Positions 8,065-16,859 of a stretch of 64,000 nucleotides of DNA are shown piece after piece. Origin of the DNA: Candidatus Caccoplasma merdavium (lineage in GTDB: Bacteria > Bacteroidota > Bacteroidia > Bacteroidales > UBA11471); NCBI GenBank assembly GCA_018715595.1, contig DVLI01000008.1:1-64000 (forward strand), given 5' to 3'. The first letter of the stretch is position 1, and each line of letters begins with the position of its first letter. Under the pieces are notes generated by a model. The model did not search any database. It was not told the DNA's origin and saw only the letters and a program-made list of their open reading frames with translations. The translations under genes and the position numbers were made by a program.

Positions 8065-9804
8065 ATGCAAAAGACCAAAACAACGTTAGCCTCAGCCCTC
8101 CTCTTTCTGGGAGCCGCTTTGACGCCGGCCATGGCACAAAACTACGCCGACGGTATCGAGTATTACAAGTCGGGACAACCCGACCGTGCCAAAATCATTC
8201 TCGAACGCACACTCAACGATAGCGAAACCAAACAAACCGAATCGTACTACTACTTGGGTGAAATTGCTTTTCCCACCAGCAAAGACTCGGCTCTGATGTA
8301 CTTCGAAAAAGGTATCGCCGCCGATCCTGAATTTGCCCTCAACTACATCGGAAAAGGCAAAGTCATCATGGGTCAACCCGCCGGCACCGACGAAAAATCG
8401 ATAAAAGCCGCTATCAAAGCCGGAGAAAAAGAGATGAAAGCCGGCCTCAAAATCAAAGGAGCAAAAAAAGACCCCGCCGTAGCTTTGGCCTGCGTGAAAG
8501 CCTACTATGACAACAATCTTCCCTACCAAGAGACCGTAGACAAATACTACGAAAAACTCTTGGCCGACTATGCTCCCTACTATGTATTCTTGGGCGACAT
8601 CGAAGCTCAAAAGGAAGAATGGGGTGAAGCCTGCAAGAACTACGAGCTCGCATTCCAATGGTACGACACGACCTGTGTTGAAGCCTACATCAAATATGCC
8701 GGCATCTACTTCCGCATCAACCCCGACATGGCCATCGACAACGTGCTGCGCCTGCTCAACATGCGCCCCAACTCAGCCATCGCACAACGTGAGTTGGCCG
8801 AGTCATACTATCGCGCCGACAAATTCAACGAAGCCGTAAAAGCCTACGAGACCTACATGCAGAACCCCACGGCGTTCCAGACCGACCGTCCTCGCTACGC
8901 TGCCCTGCTCTACTACGACAAACAATATGAGAAATCGCTCTCTCTGAGTGAAGATTTGTTGCAGGCATTCCCCGACAACCTCATGCTGAAACGCCTTGTC
9001 ATGTACAACACCTATGAGTTGAAAGACTATGTATCGGCCGTGCGCGCAGCCGAAGCCCTCTTCGCGACACCCGATGTCGAATTCAACAGCCGCGACTACA
9101 TGCAATATGGCAAACTGCTGTTTGCTTTGGGTGAAAAAGAGAAATCGATAGCCGCTCTCGAAAAAGCCGTTGAGATAGACCCCACCCGTCTCGAACTCTA
9201 CAAAGAGCTCATGACCACCCTGCAAAAGTCGGGCAAATACATGCGTCGCGCCGAAGTACAAGACCTCTACCTCAAACAACTGGTTGCCCTTGAACAAGAC
9301 AAGACCCAAGATTACTTCATCGCCGGCCGTTACTACTACATGGCTGCCACAAGAGCCTACCAAGCCAAAGACACGATTGGCACCACAATCGCTGCCACCA
9401 AAGCCGACAGTTGCTTTGCCATCGTTGTGGAAAAAGCTCCCGAAGATTATCGCGGACACTTGTGGAGAGCTTCGTCGACCGCCCTGCTCGACCTCGAAAG
9501 AAAAACCGGTGTAGCCATACCGTTCTATGAAAAAGCCATCGAAGTGATTCTGAAAGACCTCAACAACACCGAAACACCTCCCACCGAGGCCGTTGCCGCC
9601 CGTCTCAAAGAAGACCTCATCGAAGCCTACACCTACATGGCCAACTTCGAATATGTAGCCGAATACGACAAATATCTCGCCATGACCGACGAACAAAGAA
9701 ACACATTCAAATTCACCAACACGATTGAATGGTGCAACAAGATTTTGAGCGTTGACCCCAACCACGCTGCAACGAAAGAGTTTCTCAACATCATCTCGCA
9801 GTAA
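8065..9804 (+). CDS. Periplasmic tetratricopeptide-repeat protein
   Basis: This 579-residue protein has a signal peptide (MQKTKTTLASALLFLGAALTPAMAQ). The mature part is built of TPR-type helix pairs: NYADGIEYYKSGQPDRAKII, YYYLGEIAF, a repeat near 260-300 (AQRELAESYYRADKFNEAVK) and another near 350-385 (YGKLLFALGEKEKSIAALEKA). It probably acts as a protein-binding scaffold in the periplasm. It is the last gene of the unit, 28 bases after pstS, with a terminator behind it. The specific partner is unknown. Confidence 0.85.
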   Translation: MQKTKTTLASALLFLGAALTPAMAQNYADGIEYYKSGQPDRAKIILERTLNDSETKQTESYYYLGEIAFPTSKDSALMYFEKGIAADPEFALNYIGKGKVIMGQPAGTDEKSIKAAIKAGEKEMKAGLKIKGAKKDPAVALACVKAYYDNNLPYQETVDKYYEKLLADYAPYYVFLGDIEAQKEEWGEACKNYELAFQWYDTTCVEAYIKYAGIYFRINPDMAIDNVLRLLNMRPNSAIAQRELAESYYRADKFNEAVKAYETYMQNPTAFQTDRPRYAALLYYDKQYEKSLSLSEDLLQAFPDNLMLKRLVMYNTYELKDYVSAVRAAEALFATPDVEFNSRDYMQYGKLLFALGEKEKSIAALEKAVEIDPTRLELYKELMTTLQKSGKYMRRAEVQDLYLKQLVALEQDKTQDYFIAGRYYYMAATRAYQAKDTIGTTIAATKADSCFAIVVEKAPEDYRGHLWRASSTALLDLERKTGVAIPFYEKAIEVILKDLNNTETPPTEAVAARLKEDLIEAYTYMANFEYVAEYDKYLAMTDEQRNTFKFTNTIEWCNKILSVDPNHAATKEFLNIISQ

Positions 9805-9821
9805 TTCTTTCTCCCCACACG

Positions 9822-9854
9822 AAAAGAGGCATCAACCACGATGCCTCTTTTTTT
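9822..9854 (+). terminator. Rho-independent terminator after the TPR gene
   Basis: AAAGAGGCATC (9823-9833) pairs with GATGCCTCTTT (9840-9850), followed by TTTTT. Confidence 0.88.
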
Positions 9855-10086
9855 GTACCTGCCGCCCGCATATCACACTTCTCCCAAGAGCGGCCGCGGT
9901 GTTGAAGAAGGGGAAAAAGAAGATTGTCGCCGACATCATCACCCACAGCGAAAGCACAAGGCAAGACACCCCCCGAGTATCGTGAAAACACAGGCAAACC
10001 GCGACATGGCCACAATCGAGGAGGCAGATAGGAAATAGATGGAAAAGGCCACCGCAGGCCGGCTAAGCAAGACAGAGTGGGGGAAG

Positions 10087-10215
10087 ATATATATGAGAGA
10101 GGGGAGGGAGGGAGGGAGGGAGATAGAGATATATAGAGATATATATAGAGATATATAGAGATATATATAGAAATATATATAGAGAGAGATATATAGAGAG
10201 ATATATAGAAAGAGA
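10087..10215. repeat. GA/AT microsatellite with a five-run G tract
   Basis: From 10101 to 10120 there are five runs of three or four G separated by single A residues, which meets the G-quadruplex pattern. From 10121 to 10215 the sequence is an irregular repeat of AGAGATATATA-type units. It lies between the terminators of two convergent genes. The wider gap from 9855 to 10215 holds no gene that I can support. Confidence 0.85.
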
Positions 10216-10256
10216 ATAATAAAAAAGGGGAGAACCTTTCAAGGTTCTCCCCTTTC
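10216..10256 (-). terminator. Rho-independent terminator after fba
   Basis: AAAGGGGAGAACCTT (10224-10238) pairs with AAGGTTCTCCCCTTT (10241-10255). Read on the minus strand, the stem is followed by TTTTTTATTATT. Confidence 0.85.
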
Positions 10257-10282
10257 GGTATAATAAAGCAATTCGCTAAAAA

Positions 10283-11293
10283 TTATTTGCAACCGCAATC
10301 ACATTTGCCGGCGCTGCCAAGAACATCTACAATCTTGTGAATGTAGAGTTTCTTCATGTTCTCGCGAGCCGGGCCCAAATATTTGCGGGGGTCAAATTCG
10401 GCAGGTTTCAGAGCCAAAACCTCACGGATAGCTGCCGTCATGGCCAAACGGCTGTCGGAGTCGATATTGATTTTGCACACGGCCGAAGCAGCAGCTTTGC
10501 GCAACTGTTCCTCGGGAATACCGATGGCATCTTTCAAGGCACCGCCATATTTGTTGATGGTATCGACCTCTTCCTGGGGTACCGACGACGAGCCGTGCAG
10601 CACGATGGGGAATCCGGGCAATTCCTTTTCAACGCCTTCGAGTACATCGAAACGCAAGGGAGGAGGCACAAGGCGACCGTTGGCATCACGCGTACATTGG
10701 GCGGGGGTGAACTTGTTGGCACCGTGCGACGTACCAATGGAGATGGCCAAGCTGTCGCAACCCGTCTTGGTGACGAAATCGACAACTTCTTCGGGACGCG
10801 TATAGGTGTGGTGCTCGGCCGATACTTCATCTTCCACTCCGGCCAAAACGCCCAACTCGCCTTCTACGGTAACATCGAACTGGTGGGCATACTCAACGAC
10901 TTTGCGGGTGAGAGCAACGTTTTCGTCATAAGGCAGATGCGAACCATCGATCATGACCGACGAGAAGCCCATGTCGATACACGACTTGCACAACTCGAAA
11001 GAATCGCCGTGGTCGAGGTGCAGCACGATTTCGGGTTTTTCACAACCCAGCTCTTTGGCATAAGCCACAGCCCCTTCGGCCATGTAGCGCAACAGGGTCT
11101 GATTGGCATACTGACGAGCTCCCTTGGAGACTTGGAGAATTACCGGCGATTTGGTCTCGACCGTAGCCTGAATGATAGCCTGCAACTGCTCCATGTTGTT
11201 GAAGTTGAATGCCGGAACGGCATAACCGCCTTTGATGGCTTTGGCAAACATCTCACGGGTGTTTACCAATCCTAATTCTTTGTAACTTACCAT
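10283..11293 (-). CDS. fba: Class II fructose-1,6-bisphosphate aldolase
   Basis: This 336-residue zinc enzyme cleaves fructose-1,6-bisphosphate to dihydroxyacetone phosphate and glyceraldehyde-3-phosphate in glycolysis, and runs in reverse for gluconeogenesis. LHLDHGD at 91-97 supplies the catalytic aspartate (D94) and a zinc histidine (H95). EGELG, AISIGTSHGANKF and VLHGSSSVP contribute the remaining metal and phosphate ligands. The substrate-binding start PAFNFNN is present. The C-terminus ends in a Cys-rich tail, KCDCGCK. It is monocistronic, with its own promoter and terminator. Confidence 0.93.
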   Translation of the reverse strand: MVSYKELGLVNTREMFAKAIKGGYAVPAFNFNNMEQLQAIIQATVETKSPVILQVSKGARQYANQTLLRYMAEGAVAYAKELGCEKPEIVLHLDHGDSFELCKSCIDMGFSSVMIDGSHLPYDENVALTRKVVEYAHQFDVTVEGELGVLAGVEDEVSAEHHTYTRPEEVVDFVTKTGCDSLAISIGTSHGANKFTPAQCTRDANGRLVPPPLRFDVLEGVEKELPGFPIVLHGSSSVPQEEVDTINKYGGALKDAIGIPEEQLRKAAASAVCKINIDSDSRLAMTAAIREVLALKPAEFDPRKYLGPARENMKKLYIHKIVDVLGSAGKCDCGCK

Positions 11294-11350
11294 ATTCCAA
11301 TAGTTTTATTTAAGAATTGAATATTTTCCCGTTTTTATAACTATGTTTCG

Positions 11351-11358
11351 CAAATATA
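11351..11358 (-). promoter_or_regulatory. -7 box for fba
   Basis: The minus strand reads TATATTTG, 58 bases before the fba ATG. Confidence 0.6.
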
Positions 11359-11455
11359 GAAAATAATCTCGGTATTCGATTCCCGATTTTGACGAAAAAA
11401 AGCGGGAAAATCGGATTATTTCGGGAACTTCTTGCGGAAGTTCGTTTTTTATCCC

Positions 11456-11463
11456 TACTTTTG
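11456..11463 (+). promoter_or_regulatory. -7 box for speA
   Basis: TACTTTTG matches TAnnTTTG. TTG at 11432-11434, 21 bases upstream, can serve as the -33 element. The ATG is 84 bases downstream. Confidence 0.6.
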
Positions 11464-11547
11464 TGAGATTTAAAAGCAAAACACGTCAACCCAAGAGTTT
11501 GTTTGACATTTTTAGAAACATAGATTTTTATTTAAGTACGAGAACGA

Positions 11548-13446
11548 ATGAGAAAATGGCGCATTGAAGATTCGGCCGAGTTGTATAATATTACCGGCTG
11601 GGGATTAAAGTATTTTTCCATCAACGAAAAAGGACATGTGACGGTAACACCCAAAGAAGGTGCCGCCGCCGTCGACCTGAAAGAGCTGATGGACGAGCTT
11701 CAAGTAAGAGACGTCCCGGCTCCCGCCTTGATACGTTTTCCCGATATTCTCGACAACCGCATCGAGAAAATCTCCCATTGCTTCAAACAGGCTGCCAACG
11801 AATATGGCTACACGGCTCAGAACTTCATCATCTACCCCATAAAGGTGAACCAAATGAGCCCCGTCGTGGAAGAAATCGTAAGCCACGGCAAGAAATCGAA
11901 CATCGGCCTCGAAGCCGGTTCCAAACCCGAGCTGCATGCCGTGCTCGCCATCAACATCGACGCCAACTCGCTCATCATCTGCAACGGATATAAAGACGAG
12001 AACTACATCGAGTTGGCTCTGTTGGCTCAGAAAATGGGCCGTCGCATCTTCCTCGTGGTCGAGAAACTCAACGAGCTGCACCTCATCGCCTCCATAGCCA
12101 AGCGGTTGAAGATACGCCCCAACATCGGTATCCGCATCAAACTGGCCAGCTCGGGTAGCGGCAAATGGGAAGACTCGGGAGGCGACGTGAGCAAGTTCGG
12201 CCTCAATTCGAGCGAACTGCTCGAAGCACTCGACATTCTCGAAAAAAACAAGATGCAGGACTGCCTCAAACTCATTCACTTCCACATAGGCAGCCAAGTC
12301 ACCAAAATACGCCTCATCAAAAACGCCCTGCGCGAAGCCTCGCAATTCTATGTGCAACTCTACAAGATGGGGTACAACATCGAATTTGTCGACATCGGGG
12401 GCGGCTTGGGCGTCGACTACGACGGCACCCGCTCGTCGACGAGCGAGAGCAGCATGAATTATTCGATACAGGAATATGTCAACGACTCGATATGGACGCT
12501 GGTCGATGTCTGCACCAAGAACGGACTGCCTCAGCCCAACATCATCACCGAATCGGGGCGCTCTCTCACCGCCCACCACTCGGTGCTGATATTTGAAGTG
12601 CTCGAAACGACGACCTTGCCCGAGTGGGACGAAGACACCGAAATATCCGAGACCGACCACGAGCTGGTGCGCGAGCTCTACAACTCGTGGGACAACCTCA
12701 ACCAGCCCCGCCTCATCGAGACTTGGCACGACGCCCTGCAAATCAGGGAAGAGGCCCTCGACCTCTTCGGTCTGGGGCTCATCGACCTGCGCACACGGGC
12801 GCAAATCGAACGCCTCTTTTGGTCGATTGCCCGCGATGTCTACGACATGGCCAATGAGATAAAACATGCCCCCGAAGAGTTGAAGAAAATCGCCAAGATG
12901 TTGCCCGACAAATACTTCTGCAACTTCTCGCTCTTCCAGTCGCTGCCCGATTCCTGGGCCATCGACCAGATTTTTCCCATCATGCCCATCAGCCGGCTCG
13001 ACGAGAAGCCCAACCGCTCGGCCACGCTGCAAGACATCACCTGCGACTCCGACGGAAAAATCGACAACTTCATCTCGACCCGCAACTTCAACTACCACCT
13101 GCCCGTGCACACGCTCAACAACAAAGAGCCCTATTACATCGGCGTGTTCCTCGTAGGTGCCTACCAAGAAATCCTTGGCGACCTGCACAACCTCTTCGGC
13201 GATACCAATGCCGTGCATGTGAGCGTATATAAAGACCACTACGAAATAGACCAGGTCATCGACGGCGAGACCGTAGCCGAAGTGCTCGATTATGTGCAGT
13301 ACAACCCCAAGAAAATGGTGCGCAGCGTCGAAACGTGGGTGACCAGTTCCATGAAAAGCGGCGTCATCACCCCCGAAGAGGGTCGCGAATTCCTGTCGAA
13401 CTACCGGTCGGGCCTTTACGGATACACTTACCTCGAAAAAGACTGA
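11548..13446 (+). CDS. speA: Biosynthetic arginine decarboxylase
   Basis: This 632-residue PLP enzyme converts arginine to agmatine, the first step of polyamine synthesis in many Bacteroidetes. The PLP lysine is K99 in IIYPIKVNQ. HFHIGSQ and GGGLGVDYDGT contribute to the alanine-racemase-like barrel that binds PLP phosphate. CDSDGKIDNF near residue 500 is the C-terminal substrate motif. Length matches the long SpeA family (about 630). It heads a compact run with truA (6-base gap) and a transporter (12-base gap), so the three are likely cotranscribed. Confidence 0.95.
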   Translation: MRKWRIEDSAELYNITGWGLKYFSINEKGHVTVTPKEGAAAVDLKELMDELQVRDVPAPALIRFPDILDNRIEKISHCFKQAANEYGYTAQNFIIYPIKVNQMSPVVEEIVSHGKKSNIGLEAGSKPELHAVLAINIDANSLIICNGYKDENYIELALLAQKMGRRIFLVVEKLNELHLIASIAKRLKIRPNIGIRIKLASSGSGKWEDSGGDVSKFGLNSSELLEALDILEKNKMQDCLKLIHFHIGSQVTKIRLIKNALREASQFYVQLYKMGYNIEFVDIGGGLGVDYDGTRSSTSESSMNYSIQEYVNDSIWTLVDVCTKNGLPQPNIITESGRSLTAHHSVLIFEVLETTTLPEWDEDTEISETDHELVRELYNSWDNLNQPRLIETWHDALQIREEALDLFGLGLIDLRTRAQIERLFWSIARDVYDMANEIKHAPEELKKIAKMLPDKYFCNFSLFQSLPDSWAIDQIFPIMPISRLDEKPNRSATLQDITCDSDGKIDNFISTRNFNYHLPVHTLNNKEPYYIGVFLVGAYQEILGDLHNLFGDTNAVHVSVYKDHYEIDQVIDGETVAEVLDYVQYNPKKMVRSVETWVTSSMKSGVITPEEGREFLSNYRSGLYGYTYLEKD

Positions 13447-13452
13447 TCGGCC

Positions 13453-14229
13453 ATGTCCGAAAACGAACCCGGGACACAACGATACTTCATATACCTCGCC
13501 TATGACGGTACAGCCTACCACGGCTGGCAACGGCAACCCAACGGTCTCTCGGTGCAAGAACGCATCGAAGAGGCTTTGTCGCTGCTTCTGCGCCGGGAGA
13601 CAGCCGTCACGGGCGCCGGCCGCACAGATGCCGGCGTACATGCCCGCCTGATGGTGGCCCATGCCGACCTCCCCACCCTCCTGCCCACACCCGAAGAGTG
13701 GGTGCACCGGCTCAACCGACTGTTGCCCTCCGACATCGTCATCTACCGCATCTGCCCCGTGAGGGCTGACGCCCACAGCCGCTTCGACGCCCTGTCGAGG
13801 ACTTACCACTACTACATCGCCTGCCGGAAAGACCCTTTCCAAGGGAGGTACCGATGGGTCATGGACGGGAAACGGCTCGACATCGACCGCATGAACGAGG
13901 CCGCCTCGCACTTGCTGCGACACACCGACTTCACCAGTTTCAGCAAACTGCACACCGACGTAAAGACCAACAACTGCCGCATCACCCGTGCCGGGTGGTC
14001 GCTCACCGGCAACGACCTGGTCTTTGAAATCACCGCCGACCGTTTCCTGCGCAACATGGTGCGAGCCATCGTGGGCACCCTCGTCGACGTGGGCCGCGGC
14101 AAACTGTCGGTAGCCGACTTCTGCGCCATCATCGAGGCGCGCGACCGGTGCAAAGCCGGCACATCGGCACCCGGGAATGCCCTCTTCCTCACCGACATCA
14201 CCTATCCCGAAGAACTGTTTTTACGATAA
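13453..14229 (+). CDS. truA: tRNA pseudouridine(38-40) synthase
   Basis: This 258-residue protein is of the usual TruA size. The catalytic aspartate is D59 in [23 protein letters not shown] at the start and [17 protein letters not shown] near the C-terminus are family signatures. It isomerises uridines in the anticodon arm of tRNAs. Confidence 0.95.
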   Translation: MSENEPGTQRYFIYLAYDGTAYHGWQRQPNGLSVQERIEEALSLLLRRETAVTGAGRTDAGVHARLMVAHADLPTLLPTPEEWVHRLNRLLPSDIVIYRICPVRADAHSRFDALSRTYHYYIACRKDPFQGRYRWVMDGKRLDIDRMNEAASHLLRHTDFTSFSKLHTDVKTNNCRITRAGWSLTGNDLVFEITADRFLRNMVRAIVGTLVDVGRGKLSVADFCAIIEARDRCKAGTSAPGNALFLTDITYPEELFLR

Positions 14230-14241
14230 AAAAGATTTGTC

Positions 14242-15141
14242 ATGTGGTTGATTTTTGCCTTCATCTCGGCTGCCTTGCTGGGCATGTACGAAGTGTTTAA
14301 AAAATTGGCGCTCAACAACAACGCCGTCCTACCTATACTTTTTCTCAACACGGTCTTTTGCAGTCTGCTCTTCTTGCCGGCCGTGCTGATTTCGAGATTC
14401 GCGCCCGAGGTGCTTCAAGACACCCTGTTTTTCGTGCCCAAGGCCGACTTTGTGACACACCTCTATGTGATGCTCAAAGCCGTCATCGTGCTTTCGTCAT
14501 GGACCTTCGCCTATTTTGCCATGAAGCACCTGCCCATCACCATCGCCGGCACCATAAAGGCTTCGCAACCGGTACTCACCCTCTTGGGGGCGCTGCTCAT
14601 CTTCGGCGAACGGCTCAACCTCTACCAGTGGATCGGCGTCATCGTGTCGATTATCTCCTTCTTCATGCTCTCCTCGGCCGGGAAGAAAGAGGGCATACGT
14701 TTCAGCCACGACAAATGGATTTACTACATCGTGCTGGCCACCATCACGGGCGCCCTCAGCGCACTGTATGACAAATACCTCATCTCGAACGGATTCGACC
14801 GCATGGTCGTGCAGGTGTGGTACACCTACTACCAAATGGTCATCATGTTCTTTATCCTTCTCATCTGGTATAAGAAACGCAACGAGACCACCCCGTTCCA
14901 GTGGCGATGGAGCATCTTCTTCATTTCCCTATTCCTCGTGGCAGCCGACTTCATCTACTTCTACGCACTGAGCTTCCCCGACTCGATGATTTCCATCGTC
15001 TCAATGGCACGACGCAGCGGCGTGGTCGTGAGCTTCCTCTTCGGCGCCCTCTTTTTCCACGAGAAAAACATACGCAGCAAGGCCATCGACCTGTTGCTCG
15101 TGCTCATAGGCATGTACTTCCTCTATCTGGGTACCCGATAA
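14242..15141 (+). CDS. EamA/DMT-family transporter
   Basis: This 299-residue protein has about ten hydrophobic segments in two homologous halves, the arrangement of the drug/metabolite transporter superfamily. The first half ends with ASQPVLTLLGALLIFGERLN, and the second with RRSGVVVSFLFGALFFHEK; both resemble the EamA signature (P/G-rich helix then F.GE or F.HEK). The substrate is unknown. It follows truA by 12 bases. Confidence 0.85.
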   Translation: MWLIFAFISAALLGMYEVFKKLALNNNAVLPILFLNTVFCSLLFLPAVLISRFAPEVLQDTLFFVPKADFVTHLYVMLKAVIVLSSWTFAYFAMKHLPITIAGTIKASQPVLTLLGALLIFGERLNLYQWIGVIVSIISFFMLSSAGKKEGIRFSHDKWIYYIVLATITGALSALYDKYLISNGFDRMVVQVWYTYYQMVIMFFILLIWYKKRNETTPFQWRWSIFFISLFLVAADFIYFYALSFPDSMISIVSMARRSGVVVSFLFGALFFHEKNIRSKAIDLLLVLIGMYFLYLGTR

Positions 15142-15160
15142 AGCCGCAGGGTTTTATAAT

Positions 15161-15489
15161 CGGCTCGGCATGGCCAAAAGCAGGAAACTCCGTTTTCCCG
15201 TTTGTCTCCGCGCTCACCTTTCGTTATATTTTCAGCATATAGGATTCGGCTCGGCATAGCCAAAAGCAGAAAACTCCGTTTTCCCGCTTGTCTCTGTGCT
15301 CGCCTTTCGCTATATTTTCAGCATATAGGATTCGGTTCGGCATGGCCAAAAGCAGGAAACTCCGTTTTCCCGTTTGTCTCCGCGCTCACCTTTCGCTATA
15401 TTTTCAGCATATAGGATTCGGTTCGGCATAGCCAAAAGCAGAAAACTCCGTTTTCCTTTTGTCTCTGCGCTCACCTTTCACTATATTTG
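15161..15489 (+). repeat. Four direct repeats of 86 bp carrying a promoter module
   Basis: Copies start at 15161, 15247, 15333 and 15419, exactly 86 bases apart. The first three are full length and the fourth diverges after about 70 bases, at the -7 box. Copies 1 and 3 share GGCATGGCC and GCAGGAAACTCC; copies 2 and 4 share GGCATAGCC and GCAGAAAACTCC, so there is a 172-bp higher-order period. Each copy holds TTTG about 20 bases before TATATTTT, except the last, which has TATATTTG. Short open frames through the array are repeat artefacts. Confidence 0.93.
15457..15489 (+). promoter_or_regulatory. Promoter of the DUF3256 gene, in the last repeat copy
   Basis: TTTTG at 15457-15461, then 20 bases, then TATATTTG at 15482-15489. 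This is a good match to the Bacteroidetes sigma-ABfr promoter. The ATG is 21 bases downstream. Confidence 0.7.
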
Positions 15490-15509
15490 TCCTCACAAAA
15501 AAGACCGAT

Positions 15510-16133
15510 ATGCCAAAATCCATACTCTTTGCCCTGCTCCTGCTGGTTGCCACGACAGCCTACGGCCGCCGCACCGTCGACGCATACTTCATCTCGGCGC
15601 CGACGCAACTCCTGCCGCAACTCGATGCCAACAACCGCAAAGACCTCATCGACTTGTTCGACGCCGGCCTCGAAAGCCGCATCACCGGGCCCTTGGGCAG
15701 CAACATCGAAATCGGCTCTATCGACGACCGTCAAATCACGGTGCATTTTTCACCCGCATCGACCCTGCAAATCGCTTTGCTGCCAACGGCCGACACCGTG
15801 GGGGTCATCGCCGTCATACACACCGTCGACCTGCCGGCTCCCGACAGCCGCATCACCTTCTATGACACACAGTGGAACCCGATAGAAAACGACGAGCTTT
15901 TCATCGCGCCCACCCCCGAGACATTCCTCAGCAAAGGTTCTAAAAAAGAGAAACGCCAGGCCGCCGGTCTCATCGACCTGCTTCCCCGGTCATACACCAT
16001 CGAGGGCGACACCCTGCTGGCACGCGAATCCCTGCAAGAATACCTCCCCGAAGAGGTCTACAACCGCATCGCCTCCCTGCTGGGTAAAGAACCCGTCACC
16101 TACACATGGAACGGGAAGCGCTTTACCCGATAA
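15510..16133 (+). CDS. Secreted DUF3256-type protein
   Basis: This 207-residue protein has a short signal peptide (MPKSILFALLLLVATTAYG). The mature start RRTVDAYFISAP, with LLPQLDANNRKDLIDLFDAG shortly after, fits the DUF3256 family of Bacteroidales periplasmic proteins, function unknown. The second half has IDLLPRSYTIEGDTLLARES and ends WNGKRFTR. It is expressed from a promoter lying in the last of four 86-bp repeats. Confidence 0.72.
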   Translation: MPKSILFALLLLVATTAYGRRTVDAYFISAPTQLLPQLDANNRKDLIDLFDAGLESRITGPLGSNIEIGSIDDRQITVHFSPASTLQIALLPTADTVGVIAVIHTVDLPAPDSRITFYDTQWNPIENDELFIAPTPETFLSKGSKKEKRQAAGLIDLLPRSYTIEGDTLLARESLQEYLPEEVYNRIASLLGKEPVTYTWNGKRFTR

Positions 16134-16260
16134 ATATTCCCGAAAGAAAGGGTGAGATTCTCAAAAATAATTCCGATATTTGCAGCCGTTTTGCGAATTA
16201 AGGCACAGAATTTGAGTAGAAAAAAAAGCTAAATTCGTTCGCCGAAAGAAGAAAAAGCTA

Positions 16261-16268
16261 TATATTTG
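16261..16268 (+). promoter_or_regulatory. -7 box for the HU gene
   Basis: TATATTTG lies 46 bases before the HU ATG at 16314. It excludes the longer frame that starts at 16266. Confidence 0.65.
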
Positions 16269-16313
16269 CAAACCAAAAAATTAAAAACGCTAATCATTAT
16301 AAAACAAAAAACA

Positions 16314-16586
16314 ATGACTAAGGCAGACATCGTAAACGAGATTTCAAAAAATACAGGAATCGAGAAAGCTATCGTATTGGCCACCGTTGAGCAATTCATG
16401 GAATCGGTAAAAGGTTCTTTGGCCAAAGGCAACAATGTATACCTGAGAGGATTCGGTAGCTTCATCGTGAAAAAAAGAGCCCAAAAGACCGCTCGCAATA
16501 TCTCCAAAAGCACGACCATCATCATTCCCGAGCACAATATTCCGGCATTCAAACCCGCCAAAACGTTCATGAGCGAGGTAAAATAA
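16314..16586 (+). CDS. HU/IHF-family DNA-binding protein
   Basis: This 90-residue protein is of standard HU size. It starts MTKADIVNEISKNTGIEK and carries the DNA-binding arm segment with RGFGSFIVKKRAQKTARN. Near the C-terminus PAFKPAKTF matches the family ending. The usual proline that intercalates DNA is replaced here within IIIPEHNIPAFKP, where prolines flank the arm. It bends and compacts DNA. A 30-residue ribosomal-type gene follows by 53 bases. Confidence 0.93.
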   Translation: MTKADIVNEISKNTGIEKAIVLATVEQFMESVKGSLAKGNNVYLRGFGSFIVKKRAQKTARNISKSTTIIIPEHNIPAFKPAKTFMSEVK

Positions 16587-16639
16587 TGTCACCTTTCCTT
16601 TGAGCAATCAATATTATTAACATATAAACGCTTATTACC

Positions 16640-16732
16640 ATGCCTAGCGGAAAGAAAAGAAAAGGCCATAAAATGGCAACTCACAAACGTAAAAAAAGAC
16701 TGAGAAAAAACAGACATAAGAAGAAAAAGTAA
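16640..16732 (+). CDS. 30-residue basic AURKAIP1/COX24-like (mS38/bS22-type) protein
   Basis: The reading frame is MPSGKKRKGHKMATHKRKKR then LRKNRHKKKK. Seventeen of its 30 residues are Lys or Arg. I recognise it as the tiny AURKAIP1/COX24-domain protein annotated beside HU and RNase G in many Bacteroidetes. The family includes mitochondrial mS38 and mycobacterial bS22, which sit near the decoding site of the small ribosomal subunit. It is too short for most gene finders. Placement between HU and the RNase gene and the intact start and stop support expression. Confidence 0.82.
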   Translation: MPSGKKRKGHKMATHKRKKRLRKNRHKKKK

Positions 16733-16757
16733 ACTTTTTCGACTTCTTATCTGTAAT

Positions 16758-16808
16758 AAGACAAACAAAGGACAGACTCCTGACTCGTTCAAGAGTTTGT
16801 CTTTTGGC
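16758..16808 (+). terminator. Possible terminator before the RNase gene
   Basis: AAGACAAAC (16758-16766) pairs with GTTTGTCTT (16795-16803), with T-rich sequence after it. The loop is long, so this is weaker than other terminators here. Confidence 0.4.
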
Positions 16809-16859
16809 TTTTAAGAACAACAATCTGTTACCGTCAAGTCACCTAAAAACAATCCCGAA

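Noticed and set aside
11605..13953. 782-codon minus-strand frame opposite speA and truA
   Set aside because: It is a shadow of the high-GC third-codon pattern of speA; speA and truA are unambiguous.
15202..15485. Open frames coding MSPRSPF-type peptides across the 86-bp repeats
   Set aside because: The peptides repeat only because the DNA repeats. They have no start context and no known domain, and lie in promoter DNA.
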